This document shows positions 55,112 through 63,906 of a DNA stretch of 64,000 nucleotides, in pieces. The position numbers and the translations under genes are program-made. The stretch lies in contig FZQV01000014.1 of assembly GCA_900199505.1 (NCBI GenBank), positions 1 to 64,000 on the forward strand, given 5' to 3'. Below the pieces are notes generated by a model. That model worked only from the letters and a program-made list of their open reading frames with translations. It searched no databases and was not told where the DNA came from. This DNA comes from Ruaniaceae bacterium KH17. GTDB lineage: Bacteria; Actinomycetota; Actinomycetes; Actinomycetales; Actinomycetaceae. How positions within the stretch are numbered: position 1 is the stretch's first letter; each line of letters opens with the position of its first letter.

Positions 55112-55456
55112 GCGAATGAGCTGGCCGGGTGGCCGCGTCGGGGGGAACCCCGCCGAGGAACGTCCGGGCTCCACAGAGCAGGGTGGTGGGTAACGCCCAC
55201 CCGGGGTGACCCGCGGGCACGTGCAACAGAAAGCAGACCGCCTCCTTGGAGGTAAGGGTGAAACGGTGGTGTAAGAGACCACCAGCACTGTCGGTGACGG
55301 CGGTGGCTAGGTAAACCCCACCCGGAGCAAGACCAGACAGCAGGTGAGTTGCTCGCTCACTACCTGCGGGTAGGTTGCTAGATCGCTGCGGCAACGCAGC
55401 GGCGAGATGGATGGCCATCCACGACAGAACCCGGCGTATAGGCCAGCTCATTCGCA
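55112..55456 (+). ncRNA. rnpB: RNase P RNA, bacterial type A
   Basis: The 5' and 3' ends pair over about 15 bases (GAATGAGCTGGCC with GGCCAGCTCATTC), forming helix P1. Conserved core elements are present in order: GAGGAACGTCCGGGCTCC, the CAGAAAGCAGACCGCC segment, AGGGTGAAACGGTGG, TAGGTAAACCCCACC and GACAGAACCCGGCGTATAG. It processes the 5' leaders of pre-tRNAs. It lies between pflB and rnhA, convergent with rnhA, whose stop is the next feature. The position beside rnhA is conserved in actinobacteria. The ends are inferred from P1. Confidence 0.93.
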
Positions 55457-55975
55457 CTAGAACAGCGTGTCCTCATCCCACGCGGCGGCGGGCTGCGCTG
55501 CCGCTACCGGCGCTGGAGCCACAGACTCCTTCGCCTCAGCAGCCACCACTCCCCCCAGCTTCCCGGTTCGGCGCGTGGCTTGGCTATCCATCGCCTCGTT
55601 CGCGAGCTTGTCTGCGGCGGAGTTCTGCGCGCGCGGCACCCACTCGTAGCGCACGCGGCTCGCAGGCAGTGCCCGCTTGGCACGCATCGCGAGTTGCTGC
55701 ATTTCTGGGTGCTTGATCTTCCAACGTCCCGAGAGCTGTTCGACGACGAGTTTGGAGTCCGCACGGACCACCACGTTCTCATCTCCCCCATGGGCGGCGA
55801 TCGTCTCCAGCGCATCGACGACGGCACTGTACTCGGCCACGTTGTTCGTGGCCGTCCCGAGAAAGACCGAAATCTCCATGAGGAGCGCGCCATCGTTGCC
55901 CACGATCACCGCCCCGTAGCCAGCCGGTCCGGGATTACCGCGGGAGCCGCCGTCGGTATTGACGTACCACGTCAC
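55457..55975 (-). CDS. rnhA: Ribonuclease HI-type protein with C-terminal extension
   Basis: This 172-residue protein has the RNase HI catalytic residues: Asp in WYVNTDGGSRGNPG, Glu in NNVAEYSAVVDAL, Asp in VVRADSKLVVEQL and a late Asp in NSAADKLANEAM. A 40-residue Ala-rich tail follows the domain. It degrades RNA in RNA-DNA hybrids. M. tuberculosis Rv2228c has the same domain fused to a phosphatase, which is absent here. GTG 55975 overlaps the upstream gene stop (GTGA). Confidence 0.9.
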   Translation of the reverse strand: MTWYVNTDGGSRGNPGPAGYGAVIVGNDGALLMEISVFLGTATNNVAEYSAVVDALETIAAHGGDENVVVRADSKLVVEQLSGRWKIKHPEMQQLAMRAKRALPASRVRYEWVPRAQNSAADKLANEAMDSQATRRTGKLGGVVAAEAKESVAPAPVAAAQPAAAWDEDTLF

Positions 55976-56697
55976 AGGCGCACCAGGATGTAGCCGTGTT
56001 CCTCGGACGTGACAACGTCATCCGGCCCAGCGGAGTTGATCTCGTGGATCTCGGAGAGAGAGAAGTCGATTGAGACGCCCTCCGTGCGGGTGCCGTAGAT
56101 CGCGATGGCGCCGAGGCCTCCCGTGTGTTCGCGGATCTCGTCATAGAGGGCCACGAGATCGGCTGAAAGCGTGCCAGCGAGGGCATCGCGCTCGGCGCCG
56201 AGCGAGCGCGCCTCAGCGTCCAGCCTCGAGAACTCCTTCTCGCGCTCGGCTATCGCCTCGTTGGACGCGGTCACGATGGCCTCGGCGCGCTCCTTGATGG
56301 CCGCCAGATCCGCATCGAGCTGCTCCACGACCTCCATCTGCTCGAGCTCCAGATCCTCCAGCTCGGAGGTGCGGCCCGCCAAGAGCGCGAGTTCCTGCTC
56401 GAGCGCCTGGGCCTCCTTCGCCGATGCCCCACCCATCAAGCGCTCGTGGTGTCGCTTTGCGCGGGTGTGGATCTGTTCGACGTCGGACTCGATCCGGGCG
56501 AGTTCGCGCCCGGAATCGGAGCGCCGTGTGGCGGTCTCGATGCGCTCACGCTCACACTCGGCGGCCTTTGTCTCGAGGTCCGCGATGCGTGCGTGCACGG
56601 GTAGCGAGCGGCGCTCGTGGGCGATCCGCGCGAGGCGCGTGTCCAGCTTCTGCAGGTCCAGGAGTCGCTTCTGCTGCTCCGCGGGGGCTCGAGTCAT
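55972..56697 (-). CDS. Coiled-coil protein of the C4-zinc-ribbon family, zinc ligands lost
   Basis: This 241-residue protein is a long coiled coil (about 10-180), rich in Glu, Arg and Ala, followed by a short terminal domain. Its relatives have a C-terminal zinc ribbon with C-x-x-C pairs. Here the corresponding segments read YGTRTEGVSIDF and TSEEHGYILVRL, with no Cys, so the metal site has been lost. The LVR ending and the position upstream of rnhA are conserved. The function of the family is unclear to me. AAAGGA precedes the ATG. It is divergent from the iron gene. Confidence 0.7.
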   Translation of the reverse strand: MTRAPAEQQKRLLDLQKLDTRLARIAHERRSLPVHARIADLETKAAECERERIETATRRSDSGRELARIESDVEQIHTRAKRHHERLMGGASAKEAQALEQELALLAGRTSELEDLELEQMEVVEQLDADLAAIKERAEAIVTASNEAIAEREKEFSRLDAEARSLGAERDALAGTLSADLVALYDEIREHTGGLGAIAIYGTRTEGVSIDFSLSEIHEINSAGPDDVVTSEEHGYILVRL

Positions 56698-56763
56698 GGG
56701 AGTCCTTTCGGTCAGGCTCCAGGGTATCGCGGAACGCCATTGGTCACGGCGCCTCGAATTACG

Positions 56764-56782
56764 TAAGGTTAGCCTTACTTAA
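56764..56782 (+). promoter_or_regulatory. Putative DtxR/IdeR iron box
   Basis: TAAGGTTAGCCTTACTTAA matches 15 of 19 positions of the iron-box consensus TTAGGTTAGGCTAACCTAA and is partly palindromic. It is 14 bases from the ATG of the siderophore-interacting protein, so it would block transcription when iron is sufficient. Confidence 0.75.
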
Positions 56783-56796
56783 ATCGAGGAGGCTCG

Positions 56797-57693
56797 ATGG
56801 CAAAGCGCGGGTGGGAAGGCGTCATGATGAGCGCCTACGGGGCGCGTGACCACATCGTGACGGTCACGGAACGCGAAGAGATCACGCCGCACTTTGTGCG
56901 CATCTTCATGAGCTCCGAGACGATCTTCACCGAGGTGAATGCTGGCCCCACGGCGTGGATCCGCGGCTGGTTCCCGGACGCGAACGGGGACGGCTTCGAG
57001 TATCAGCGGGGCTACACGCTCTCCCAGTCCAACGCGGAGACCGGAGAGTTTGCGATCGACTTCGTGCTACACGAGCCCGCGGGGCCCGCCTCGCAGTGGG
57101 CCCAGGCGGCCGAACCCGGCTGGACCTTCGCCGCACAAACCCTCGGCACCACCAAGTTTGAGCTACCGGATGAGTTGCCGGCGGGTTATCTCCTCGTGGG
57201 CGACGCCGCCTCGATCCCCGCACTCTCGGCGATCGTGGCGACCGTGCCCGAGGAGGTCCCGCTCGAGGTCTATCTGGAACTGCACCACGAAACGGACCTG
57301 GATATCCCGTTCCCCACGCACCCGCGCCTGAACGTGCATTGGATACCACGCACCGGAACCGAGTCGCTTGCCGCATCGATCGAGCCGCGCGACTGGTCCG
57401 ATTGGAAGGCCTGGCTCGCCTGTGAGACGGCATCGATGAAGCCGCTCCGCGTGCGGCTGCGCGACGAATTCGGCTTCCCCAAGTCCGAGGTCCACGCCCA
57501 GGGGTACTGGGTTGAGGGCAAGTCCATGGGACGCATGCGCGAAGAGGACAAGGCCGCCGCGGAGGCCGCGAAGGCCGCACGTGCTGCCACTCCCCGGAAC
57601 CCGTCACCGAGCCACAACGTGAAGCTCCTGCTGACAGCGCCACACGTGGCACGTGGCGCGCCGCCGCGGGAAGCAGGCTCCTTGCCCCGCTGA
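56797..57693 (+). CDS. Siderophore-interacting protein domain (N-terminal part of a likely IrtA-like fusion)
   Basis: This 298-residue reading frame has the FAD/NAD(P)H ferric-siderophore reductase fold: [19 protein letters not shown], the flavin segment [21 protein letters not shown] and the nucleotide-binding [14 protein letters not shown]. It would reduce ferric siderophores in the cytosol. The last 35 residues are unlike the family and become low-complexity. A different frame just beyond continues as a transporter. GAGGAGG precedes the ATG and an iron box sits upstream. I infer the natural product was one SIP-ABC polypeptide and that a frameshift splits it near 57600. Confidence 0.78.
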   Translation: MAKRGWEGVMMSAYGARDHIVTVTEREEITPHFVRIFMSSETIFTEVNAGPTAWIRGWFPDANGDGFEYQRGYTLSQSNAETGEFAIDFVLHEPAGPASQWAQAAEPGWTFAAQTLGTTKFELPDELPAGYLLVGDAASIPALSAIVATVPEEVPLEVYLELHHETDLDIPFPTHPRLNVHWIPRTGTESLAASIEPRDWSDWKAWLACETASMKPLRVRLRDEFGFPKSEVHAQGYWVEGKSMGRMREEDKAAAEAAKAARAATPRNPSPSHNVKLLLTAPHVARGAPPREAGSLPR

Positions 57694-59198
57694 AAAACAC
57701 CCTGATCATTGGCGGGGTGGTCCAAGGGATCGTCACACTCCTTCAACTCGCGCCATATGTTCTGCTCACCGAACTCGCACGCCGACTCCTCGCGGGTGCA
57801 CCAACGAGCGAACTGTGGGGCGTTGGCGTCTGGGCGGTCGTCATCATGGGGGTAGGCGCCCTCCTCGCCAGCGCCCTCATGATCTGGGCGCACGCCATGG
57901 ACACCCAGTTCGAGCGAGAGCTTCGCGGCCGTCTCCTCGGCAAGCTCTCCAAGCTCCCGCTCGGCTGGTTCGACCGGCGCACCTCCGGCCAGGTCAAGCA
58001 GCTCGTGCAGGACGACACCCTCTCCCTGCACTACCTCTCAACTCACGCGGTCCCAGATGCGGTGAACGCCGCCGTCGGTCCCATCGCCGTGCTCATCTAC
58101 CTCTTCGTGGTGGATTGGCGGCTCGCACTCGTGATGCTCATTCCGGTGCTCGTCTACTTCATCACGATGATCATCATGGTGACGAACTCGGGCGCGAAGA
58201 TTCAGCAGTCGCAGGCCTGGGCCGAGAAGATGAACAGCGAGGCCGGCGGTTACATCGACGGCCAGCCCGTGATTCGCGTGTTCGGAGGGGGCGCCGCCTC
58301 CACATTCCAGGCTCGGCTCAACGAGTATCTGCGCTTCCTCGGCGACTGGCAGCGGCCATTTATGGGTCAGAAGACGGTCATGGACCTCGCCACACGCCCC
58401 ACCACGTTTGTGCTCCTGATCGCGATCTTCGGCACGATTCGCGTGGCCGACGGCGGCATGAACCCCACCGATCCGCTCCCGTTCCTGTTCCTCGGCACCA
58501 CGTTCGGTGCACGGTTGCTCGGCATCGGATACGGGCTCGGTGGGCTACAAGGTGGCCTCAAGGCCGCACGGCGGATCCAAGTTGCTCTAGACGAGCCGGT
58601 GCTGGAGACCCAGCCCGACGGCGATCAGGACGGTGTGGGCGTTCCCGCCGGCCTTGTGGAGTTTGAGGCGGTGCGCTTCGAGTATCGCGCCGGCGTACCG
58701 GTGCTCGACAACGTCTCGTTGACGCTCGAACCCGGCAGCGTGACGGCGCTCGTGGGGCCCTCCGGCTCCGGCAAGTCCACGCTCGCCTCGCTCCTCGCGC
58801 GCTTCGACGACGTGACCGCAGGCGCGATCCGGATCGGCGGGGCGGACATCCGTTCGCTCACCCCGGATGAGCTCTACGCGCGCGTGGGCTTCGTGGTCCA
58901 GAACGCCCAGCTTGTGCATGGCACAGTCCACGAGAACATCGCGCTGGCACGTCCGGACGCCACACGTGCGCAGGTCGAGGAGGCGGCGCGCGCGGCACTC
59001 ACCGGCGATCCCACGCCGCGCACGCGCGTGATCGTGGCGCATCGCCTCTCCTCGATACGCGCCGCGGACCGCGTGCTGTTCCTCGAGGACGGCCGGATCG
59101 TGGAGGACGGCGCGGTGGACGAACTCCTGGCACGTGGCGGCAGGTTCGCCGATTTCTGGCGGCATCAGAACGAAGCCACCGACTGGCGGCTGGTGTAG
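57603..59198 (+). pseudogene. ABC transporter half with truncated nucleotide-binding domain (IrtA-like, broken)
   Basis: The frame is open from at least 57540 and becomes clearly protein-like from about 57645 ([16 protein letters not shown], then [20 protein letters not shown]), so GTG 57717 lies inside the first membrane helix and is not a convincing start. Six membrane segments, Walker [10 protein letters not shown], the Q loop FVVQNAQL and the switch His AHRL are present. About 60 residues that should hold the LSGGQ signature and Walker B are missing between EEAARAA and RVIVAHRL. The Walker A to AHRL distance is about 98 residues instead of about 160. No irtB-like partner gene is adjacent. 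The gene is probably non-functional for transport. Confidence 0.8.
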
Positions 59199-59304
59199 CA
59201 ATCCCACAACTGCGGAGAAGCGATGTGGGCATTCCGGCCTAGATCCATCCCGAAACGGCGGGAATAGGATCGACACGTACCCCCACCAACGAAGGAGCAC
59301 GCGC

Positions 59305-60735
59305 GTGCGCACGTCCCCGTCCTACACCGCCTCATACCGAATCCAGCTCAACGAGTCCACGACCACAATCGCCCACGTAGTGGACGCCGTCGCGGAACTA
59401 GATGCGCAGGTGAAGGGTCTCGACGTCGCCGAGTCCGATCGCGGTCACATCGTGCTCGATCTGACCTGTGACATGCGGAACTCCGAGCACCGGAGGCGCG
59501 TGCGGGAGCGGCTCGCGGCACTGCCCGGCGTGAGCGTGGACTCGGTGGCGGACCAGACCTTCCTCGCACACGTGGGCGGGAAGATCGAGGTCGCGCCGAA
59601 GTCCCCCATTCGCAACCGCGACGATCTGTCCCGGGTCTACACACCGGGCGTTGCACGGGTATGCACGGCGATCCACGATGCTCCCGCGAAGGCACACCTG
59701 CTCACGATCAAGGCGAACACCGTGGCCGTGGTGTCGGACGGCACCGCCGTACTCGGCCTCGGCGACATCGGCCCCGAAGCGGCCCTCCCCGTGATGGAGG
59801 GCAAGGCGGTGCTGTTCAAGCAGTTCGCCGACGTGGACGCCTGGCCCGTGGTCCTAAACACGAAGGACACCGAGGAAATTATCGCCGTCGTGAAGGCCAT
59901 CGCGCCCGGCTATGGCGGCATCAACCTCGAAGACATCTCCGCACCGCGATGCTTCGAGATCGAGGAGCGCTTGCGCGCCGAGCTCGACATCCCCGTGTTC
60001 CACGATGACCAGCACGGCACCGCGATCGTCACCCTGGCCGCCTTGATCAACGCCCTCACCCTGGTGGGCAAGAAGATTGAGGACGTGCGGATCGTCGTCA
60101 GCGGCGTGGGCGCCGCAGGCTCGGCCATCATCAAGCTACTGCAGGCACACGGCGCCACGGACATCGTGGGTTACGGTCGCTCTGGGGCGCTGAACCGGAA
60201 CGAGGTCGAGGGCATGCACCCCTCGCGCCGCTGGCTCGCCGAGAACACCAACCCCCGCTGTGTCTCCGGGTCGCTCAAGGACGGCGTGGCTGGGGCGGAC
60301 GTGTTCATCGGCGTCTCGCAGGCCAATATCCTCGACGGCGATGACATCGCCACCATGGCCGACGACGCCATCGTCTTTGCGATGGCCAACCCCACTCCCG
60401 AGGTGGATCCGATCGCAGCGGCCACGCACGCGGCGATCGTGGCGACCGGCCGCTCCGACTTCCCGAACCAGATCAACAACGTGCTCGCGTTCCCGGGCCT
60501 GTTCCGCGGTCTGCTCGACGCGAAGGTCCGTGAGATTACCACGGAGTTGCTCCGCGTGGCCGGCGTGGCGATCGCTTCCGTGATCTCTCCCGATGAGCTC
60601 TCGCCTAACTACATCATCCCGGGCGTGTTCGACGAGCGTGTGGCCCCTGCCGTCTCGAGTGCCGTGCGCCGCGCCGTGCGCGATCTTCCGCACATCGACA
60701 TCCCGGTGCAGGAGGGGCTGACCACCGAGAGGTAG
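59305..60735 (+). CDS. NAD-type malic enzyme with N-terminal ACT-like domain
   Basis: This 476-residue protein begins with an ACT-like segment (about 1-95), then the malic-enzyme core. TPGVARVC and [23 protein letters not shown] mark the malate and metal site. [12 protein letters not shown] has the metal Asp pair, and [15 protein letters not shown] is the NAD(P)-binding loop. It decarboxylates malate to pyruvate. NAD versus NADP use is not decided. GTG 59305 has GAAGGAG at 59291-59297. A TAGGAT at about 59266 could be the promoter. The MFS gene follows after 13 bp. Confidence 0.92.
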   Translation: MRTSPSYTASYRIQLNESTTTIAHVVDAVAELDAQVKGLDVAESDRGHIVLDLTCDMRNSEHRRRVRERLAALPGVSVDSVADQTFLAHVGGKIEVAPKSPIRNRDDLSRVYTPGVARVCTAIHDAPAKAHLLTIKANTVAVVSDGTAVLGLGDIGPEAALPVMEGKAVLFKQFADVDAWPVVLNTKDTEEIIAVVKAIAPGYGGINLEDISAPRCFEIEERLRAELDIPVFHDDQHGTAIVTLAALINALTLVGKKIEDVRIVVSGVGAAGSAIIKLLQAHGATDIVGYGRSGALNRNEVEGMHPSRRWLAENTNPRCVSGSLKDGVAGADVFIGVSQANILDGDDIATMADDAIVFAMANPTPEVDPIAAATHAAIVATGRSDFPNQINNVLAFPGLFRGLLDAKVREITTELLRVAGVAIASVISPDELSPNYIIPGVFDERVAPAVSSAVRRAVRDLPHIDIPVQEGLTTER

Positions 60736-60748
60736 GGTAAAGCCCGTC

Positions 60749-61984
60749 ATGACCTCTGAAACTCCGCGGCCCATCACCGCCGTCATTCGCGAGGCGGGCG
60801 CGAGCTTCTTCCCAATCGCACTGATCGCGCGGCTCCCGTTCGCCATGCTCGTGGTGGGGGTACTCTCGCTCGTGGTCTCCGCGCGCGGCTCGCTCCAACT
60901 CGGCGGCCTCACCTCGGCCATGGTGGGCCTCGGCACGGCGGCATTCGGGTGGGCCCTCGGGATGGCTGCGGATCGCTTTGGCCAACGCCCGGTGCTCCTC
61001 GTGGCAGGCATCGCGAACTCGATCGCACTGTTCGCAATGGCCGCGGTTGTCTACACCTCGGCGCCCGATGCGACCGTGCTCGCGATCGCCTTCCTGATCG
61101 GTGCCACGGCGCCGCAAGTATCGTCCATGTCCCGCACGCGACTCGCAGCAATCGTCACCCGAGTCGTCCCTGTGCAGTTCCGCGGCCGCACCATGAACAC
61201 GGCGATGGCCTACGAATCGGCCGCCGATGAGATCGTCTTCGTCTTCGGCCCCTTCATCGTGGGCGTGATCGGCTCGCTCATCTCACCCGCGGCATCGGTC
61301 TGGGCGGCGGGTGCGCTGATCCTGTTCTTCGTCACCGCCTTCGCCCTCCACCACACCGGCCGCACCCCGACCGTCCGAACGGAAGCGGGCGCCGTCGACC
61401 AAGCTCCGTTCCGCGAACTACTGCATGGCCGACTCCTGATTCTTGTGCTGGCCGTGTTCGGGATCGGCGGGTTCTTCGGATCCACGCTCTCCTCGCTCAC
61501 GTCCTACATGAACGACGCCGGCACCCCCGAACGCGCGGGCCTGCTGTATGGCGTGATGGGCGTCAGTTCGGCGGTGCTGGCGCTCGGCGTGGCCGCGCTC
61601 CCCGCGTCATTCGGCCTGAATGCCCGCTCCCTCAGCTTTTCGGCGATCCTCGCCTGTGGCGCCGTGGCGTTCCAGTTCGTCTCGTCCGATCTCACCGTTG
61701 CCGCCGCACTCTTCCTTGCGGGAGCCGGGATCGGGCCGACCTTCGTCTCGATCTATGGCCTCGCCGTCGCCCGAAGTCCGCACGGCCGCTCCAACACGGT
61801 CATGACCGTGCTCTCCTCCATGGTGCAAGTCGGACAAGCCGCGGCAGCCGCGATCACGGGGCACCTTGCGGAGACGTACGGCACCGCGACGGCGTGGGCC
61901 TCGGTGTTGGGGTTCGTGGGCGTCCTGGCGGTGGCGGTCGTGCTGAACGCCGTGCTGTTTCGCGAGGAGCCACACGCGGCGTGA
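60749..61984 (+). CDS. Major facilitator superfamily transporter
   Basis: This 411-residue protein has about 12 hydrophobic segments with a central loop of about 30 residues near 210. The RFGQRPVLL-like loop between helices 2 and 3 (ADRFGQRPVLLV) is the classic MFS motif A, weakly degenerate. It may be an efflux or solute carrier, but no substrate can be assigned. TAGGGT lies 10 bases before the ATG. It is 13 bp downstream of the malic enzyme gene and probably shares its transcript. Confidence 0.85.
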   Translation: MTSETPRPITAVIREAGASFFPIALIARLPFAMLVVGVLSLVVSARGSLQLGGLTSAMVGLGTAAFGWALGMAADRFGQRPVLLVAGIANSIALFAMAAVVYTSAPDATVLAIAFLIGATAPQVSSMSRTRLAAIVTRVVPVQFRGRTMNTAMAYESAADEIVFVFGPFIVGVIGSLISPAASVWAAGALILFFVTAFALHHTGRTPTVRTEAGAVDQAPFRELLHGRLLILVLAVFGIGGFFGSTLSSLTSYMNDAGTPERAGLLYGVMGVSSAVLALGVAALPASFGLNARSLSFSAILACGAVAFQFVSSDLTVAAALFLAGAGIGPTFVSIYGLAVARSPHGRSNTVMTVLSSMVQVGQAAAAAITGHLAETYGTATAWASVLGFVGVLAVAVVLNAVLFREEPHAA

Positions 61985-62029
61985 TTCTTCGCACCAATTT
62001 GGGACTTCTGCTGTTTCGTTAATCGCCGT

Positions 62030-62035
62030 TAGGCT
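62030..62035 (+). promoter_or_regulatory. Putative -10 box for ndh
   Basis: TAGGCT ends seven bases before ATG 62043, leaderless spacing. Confidence 0.45.
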
Positions 62036-62042
62036 CGTTCAT

Positions 62043-63428
62043 ATGAAGGAGAAGCGCCCCCATGTGGTTGTGATCGGTGGCGGATTCGGCGGACTTGCCA
62101 CTGTCCGCTCGCTCGCGAAAGCGGATGTGGACATCACGCTCATCGATCGGCACACCTACAACACGTTTCAACCGTTGCTCTACCAGGTCGCCACGGCATC
62201 CCTGAACCCCGGGGACATCACCTGGTTCCTGCGCGCGATTCGCGCCAAACAGAGCAATGTGCGGTTCGTGCGTGGCACCGTGCTGTCGATGTCGCACGAT
62301 TCGCAGGAGGTGGTCCTGGACGGGAACGTCACGGTCAAGTACGACTACCTCGTGATCGCCTGCGGCGTCACCGCCAACTTCTTCGGGATTCCCGGCGCGG
62401 CCGAGCACTCGTTGCCGCTCTATCGACGTTCCCAGGCTCTCGCGCTGCGCGATCGGATGTTCGCAACGCTGGAGACCTCGGCCATGAACGACGGCGATCG
62501 CGAGCTACGCATGATCGTGGTGGGTGGCGGACCCACCGGCGTGGAGACAGCCGGGGCCCTCGCCGAGATGCGCAACATGGACATGCCCGTCACCTACCCG
62601 GAGATTCCCGCATCGAAGGTGCATGTCTCCCTCGTGGAGATGAGCCCGAACGTGCTGGGGCCCTTCCACCCCTCGCTACGCGACTACGCAGCGGACGCCT
62701 TGCGCTCGCGCGGTGTTGACCTTCGACTCGAGACCGCAGTGAAGGAAGTGCGGGCTGATGGCGTTCTCGTGGAACGCGAGGGCGAGCAGGAGTTCCTCGA
62801 GTCCGAGATCGTGGTGTGGGCGTCCGGCGTCACCGTGCATCCGAGCGTCGCTTCGTGGGGTCTGCCCCAGGGTCGCGGTGGGCGGATCGAGGTGGACGAG
62901 CACCAACGTGTGCGCGGCCTGCCCAACGTTTTCGCGATCGGTGACATCTCGGTGAACCCCAACGACGCCCTTCCCCAGCTCGCGCAGCCGGCCCTTCAGG
63001 AGGGTCAGCACGTGGGCAAGGTGATCGCCCGCGAGGTCTCTGGGTCGGCTACACCGAAGCCGTTCCGGTATCGCGATAAGGGCACGATGGCCACGATTGG
63101 TCGCGCCTCAGCGATTGCGCAAGTGAAGGGACTACCTCGCCAGAAGGGGTTCGTTGCCTGGTTCATCTGGGTGGTGGTGCACGTCGCGTCCCACCTTGGC
63201 TACCGCAACCGGATCGCCACAATGACCAACCTCACCCTGAAGTACTTCGGCTGGCGCTCGCACAACGCAATTGTGGGCGAGACGCCCCTGGTGGTCTCTC
63301 GTGAGCCGAAGCTCATCGAATCGAACCCGCCCGCTGCGACCCCTGCCCCGAGGAAGGGCCGCCGAGCTACCGCCGCCTCTGCGCTGTCCAGCCCATCGCC
63401 GTCGGACAGCGTGGACTCCGCAGAGTAG
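62043..63428 (+). CDS. ndh: Type II NADH dehydrogenase
   Basis: This 461-residue NDH-2 has the FAD-binding VVVIGGGFGGLATVRSLAK, the NADH-binding IVVGGGPTGVETAGALAEM, the late FAD motif NVFAIGDIS and quinone-site region AQPALQEGQHVGKVI. The C-terminus is a membrane-associating amphipathic segment (FVAWFIWVVVHVASHLG) and a variable tail. It passes electrons from NADH to quinone without proton pumping, feeding the bcc-aa3 branch in this window. The ATG is leaderless. Confidence 0.93.
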   Translation: MKEKRPHVVVIGGGFGGLATVRSLAKADVDITLIDRHTYNTFQPLLYQVATASLNPGDITWFLRAIRAKQSNVRFVRGTVLSMSHDSQEVVLDGNVTVKYDYLVIACGVTANFFGIPGAAEHSLPLYRRSQALALRDRMFATLETSAMNDGDRELRMIVVGGGPTGVETAGALAEMRNMDMPVTYPEIPASKVHVSLVEMSPNVLGPFHPSLRDYAADALRSRGVDLRLETAVKEVRADGVLVEREGEQEFLESEIVVWASGVTVHPSVASWGLPQGRGGRIEVDEHQRVRGLPNVFAIGDISVNPNDALPQLAQPALQEGQHVGKVIAREVSGSATPKPFRYRDKGTMATIGRASAIAQVKGLPRQKGFVAWFIWVVVHVASHLGYRNRIATMTNLTLKYFGWRSHNAIVGETPLVVSREPKLIESNPPAATPAPRKGRRATAASALSSPSPSDSVDSAE

Positions 63429-63465
63429 GTAGTCCCGTCCACACGCCGACTGCTACCTTCGACGC

Positions 63466-63906
63466 ATGGCAAACGAACCGAAGACCAAACCGACCGAACA
63501 GAGTGTGGCCGAGTTTCTAGAGCAGGTCGAGCCAGCAAGACGTCGCGAGGACGGTGCCGCGCTCGCCAAGATATTCAGCGAAGCAACTGGCGCTGAACCG
63601 ACTATGTGGGGCCCGTCAATGATCGGATACGGCAGCTACCGCTATGTTTCTCCTCGCGACCCGCGGCGTCACGGTGAGTGGCTCAAGACCGGCTTCTCTC
63701 CTCGAAAGGCGCAGCTCTCCCTCTACGGGCTGAAGGACCTGCCAGCGGGAGCCGAGTTGCTGCCCAGCCTCGGGAAGTACACCGAAGGCGCCGGTTGTGT
63801 CTACGTGAAGAAGCTAGAGGACATTGACCTCGATGTACTTCGCCAGCTCATCACGATCGCATACTCACGCACCGATGATCCGATTGCGAGCGGAACTTCG
63901 TGGTGA
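63466..63906 (+). CDS. DUF1801 domain protein
   Basis: This 146-residue protein has the DUF1801 features: SVAEFLEQVEPARRREDGAAL, MWGPSMIGYGSYRY, KAQLSLYGLK and a Tyr-rich tail (GCVYVKKLEDIDLDVLRQLI). The fold resembles the YdhG-like group. Its biochemical role is unknown. TACCTT lies six bases before the ATG, again leaderless. The last 94 bases of the window after its stop hold no gene I can support. Confidence 0.85.
   Translation: MANEPKTKPTEQSVAEFLEQVEPARRREDGAALAKIFSEATGAEPTMWGPSMIGYGSYRYVSPRDPRRHGEWLKTGFSPRKAQLSLYGLKDLPAGAELLPSLGKYTEGAGCVYVKKLEDIDLDVLRQLITIAYSRTDDPIASGTSW

Noticed and set aside
52500-55193. Plus-strand open frame of 897 codons across pflA/pflB
   Set aside because: It runs antisense to a conserved glycyl-radical enzyme operon and into rnpB. 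The composition is shadow-like and no motif is recognised.
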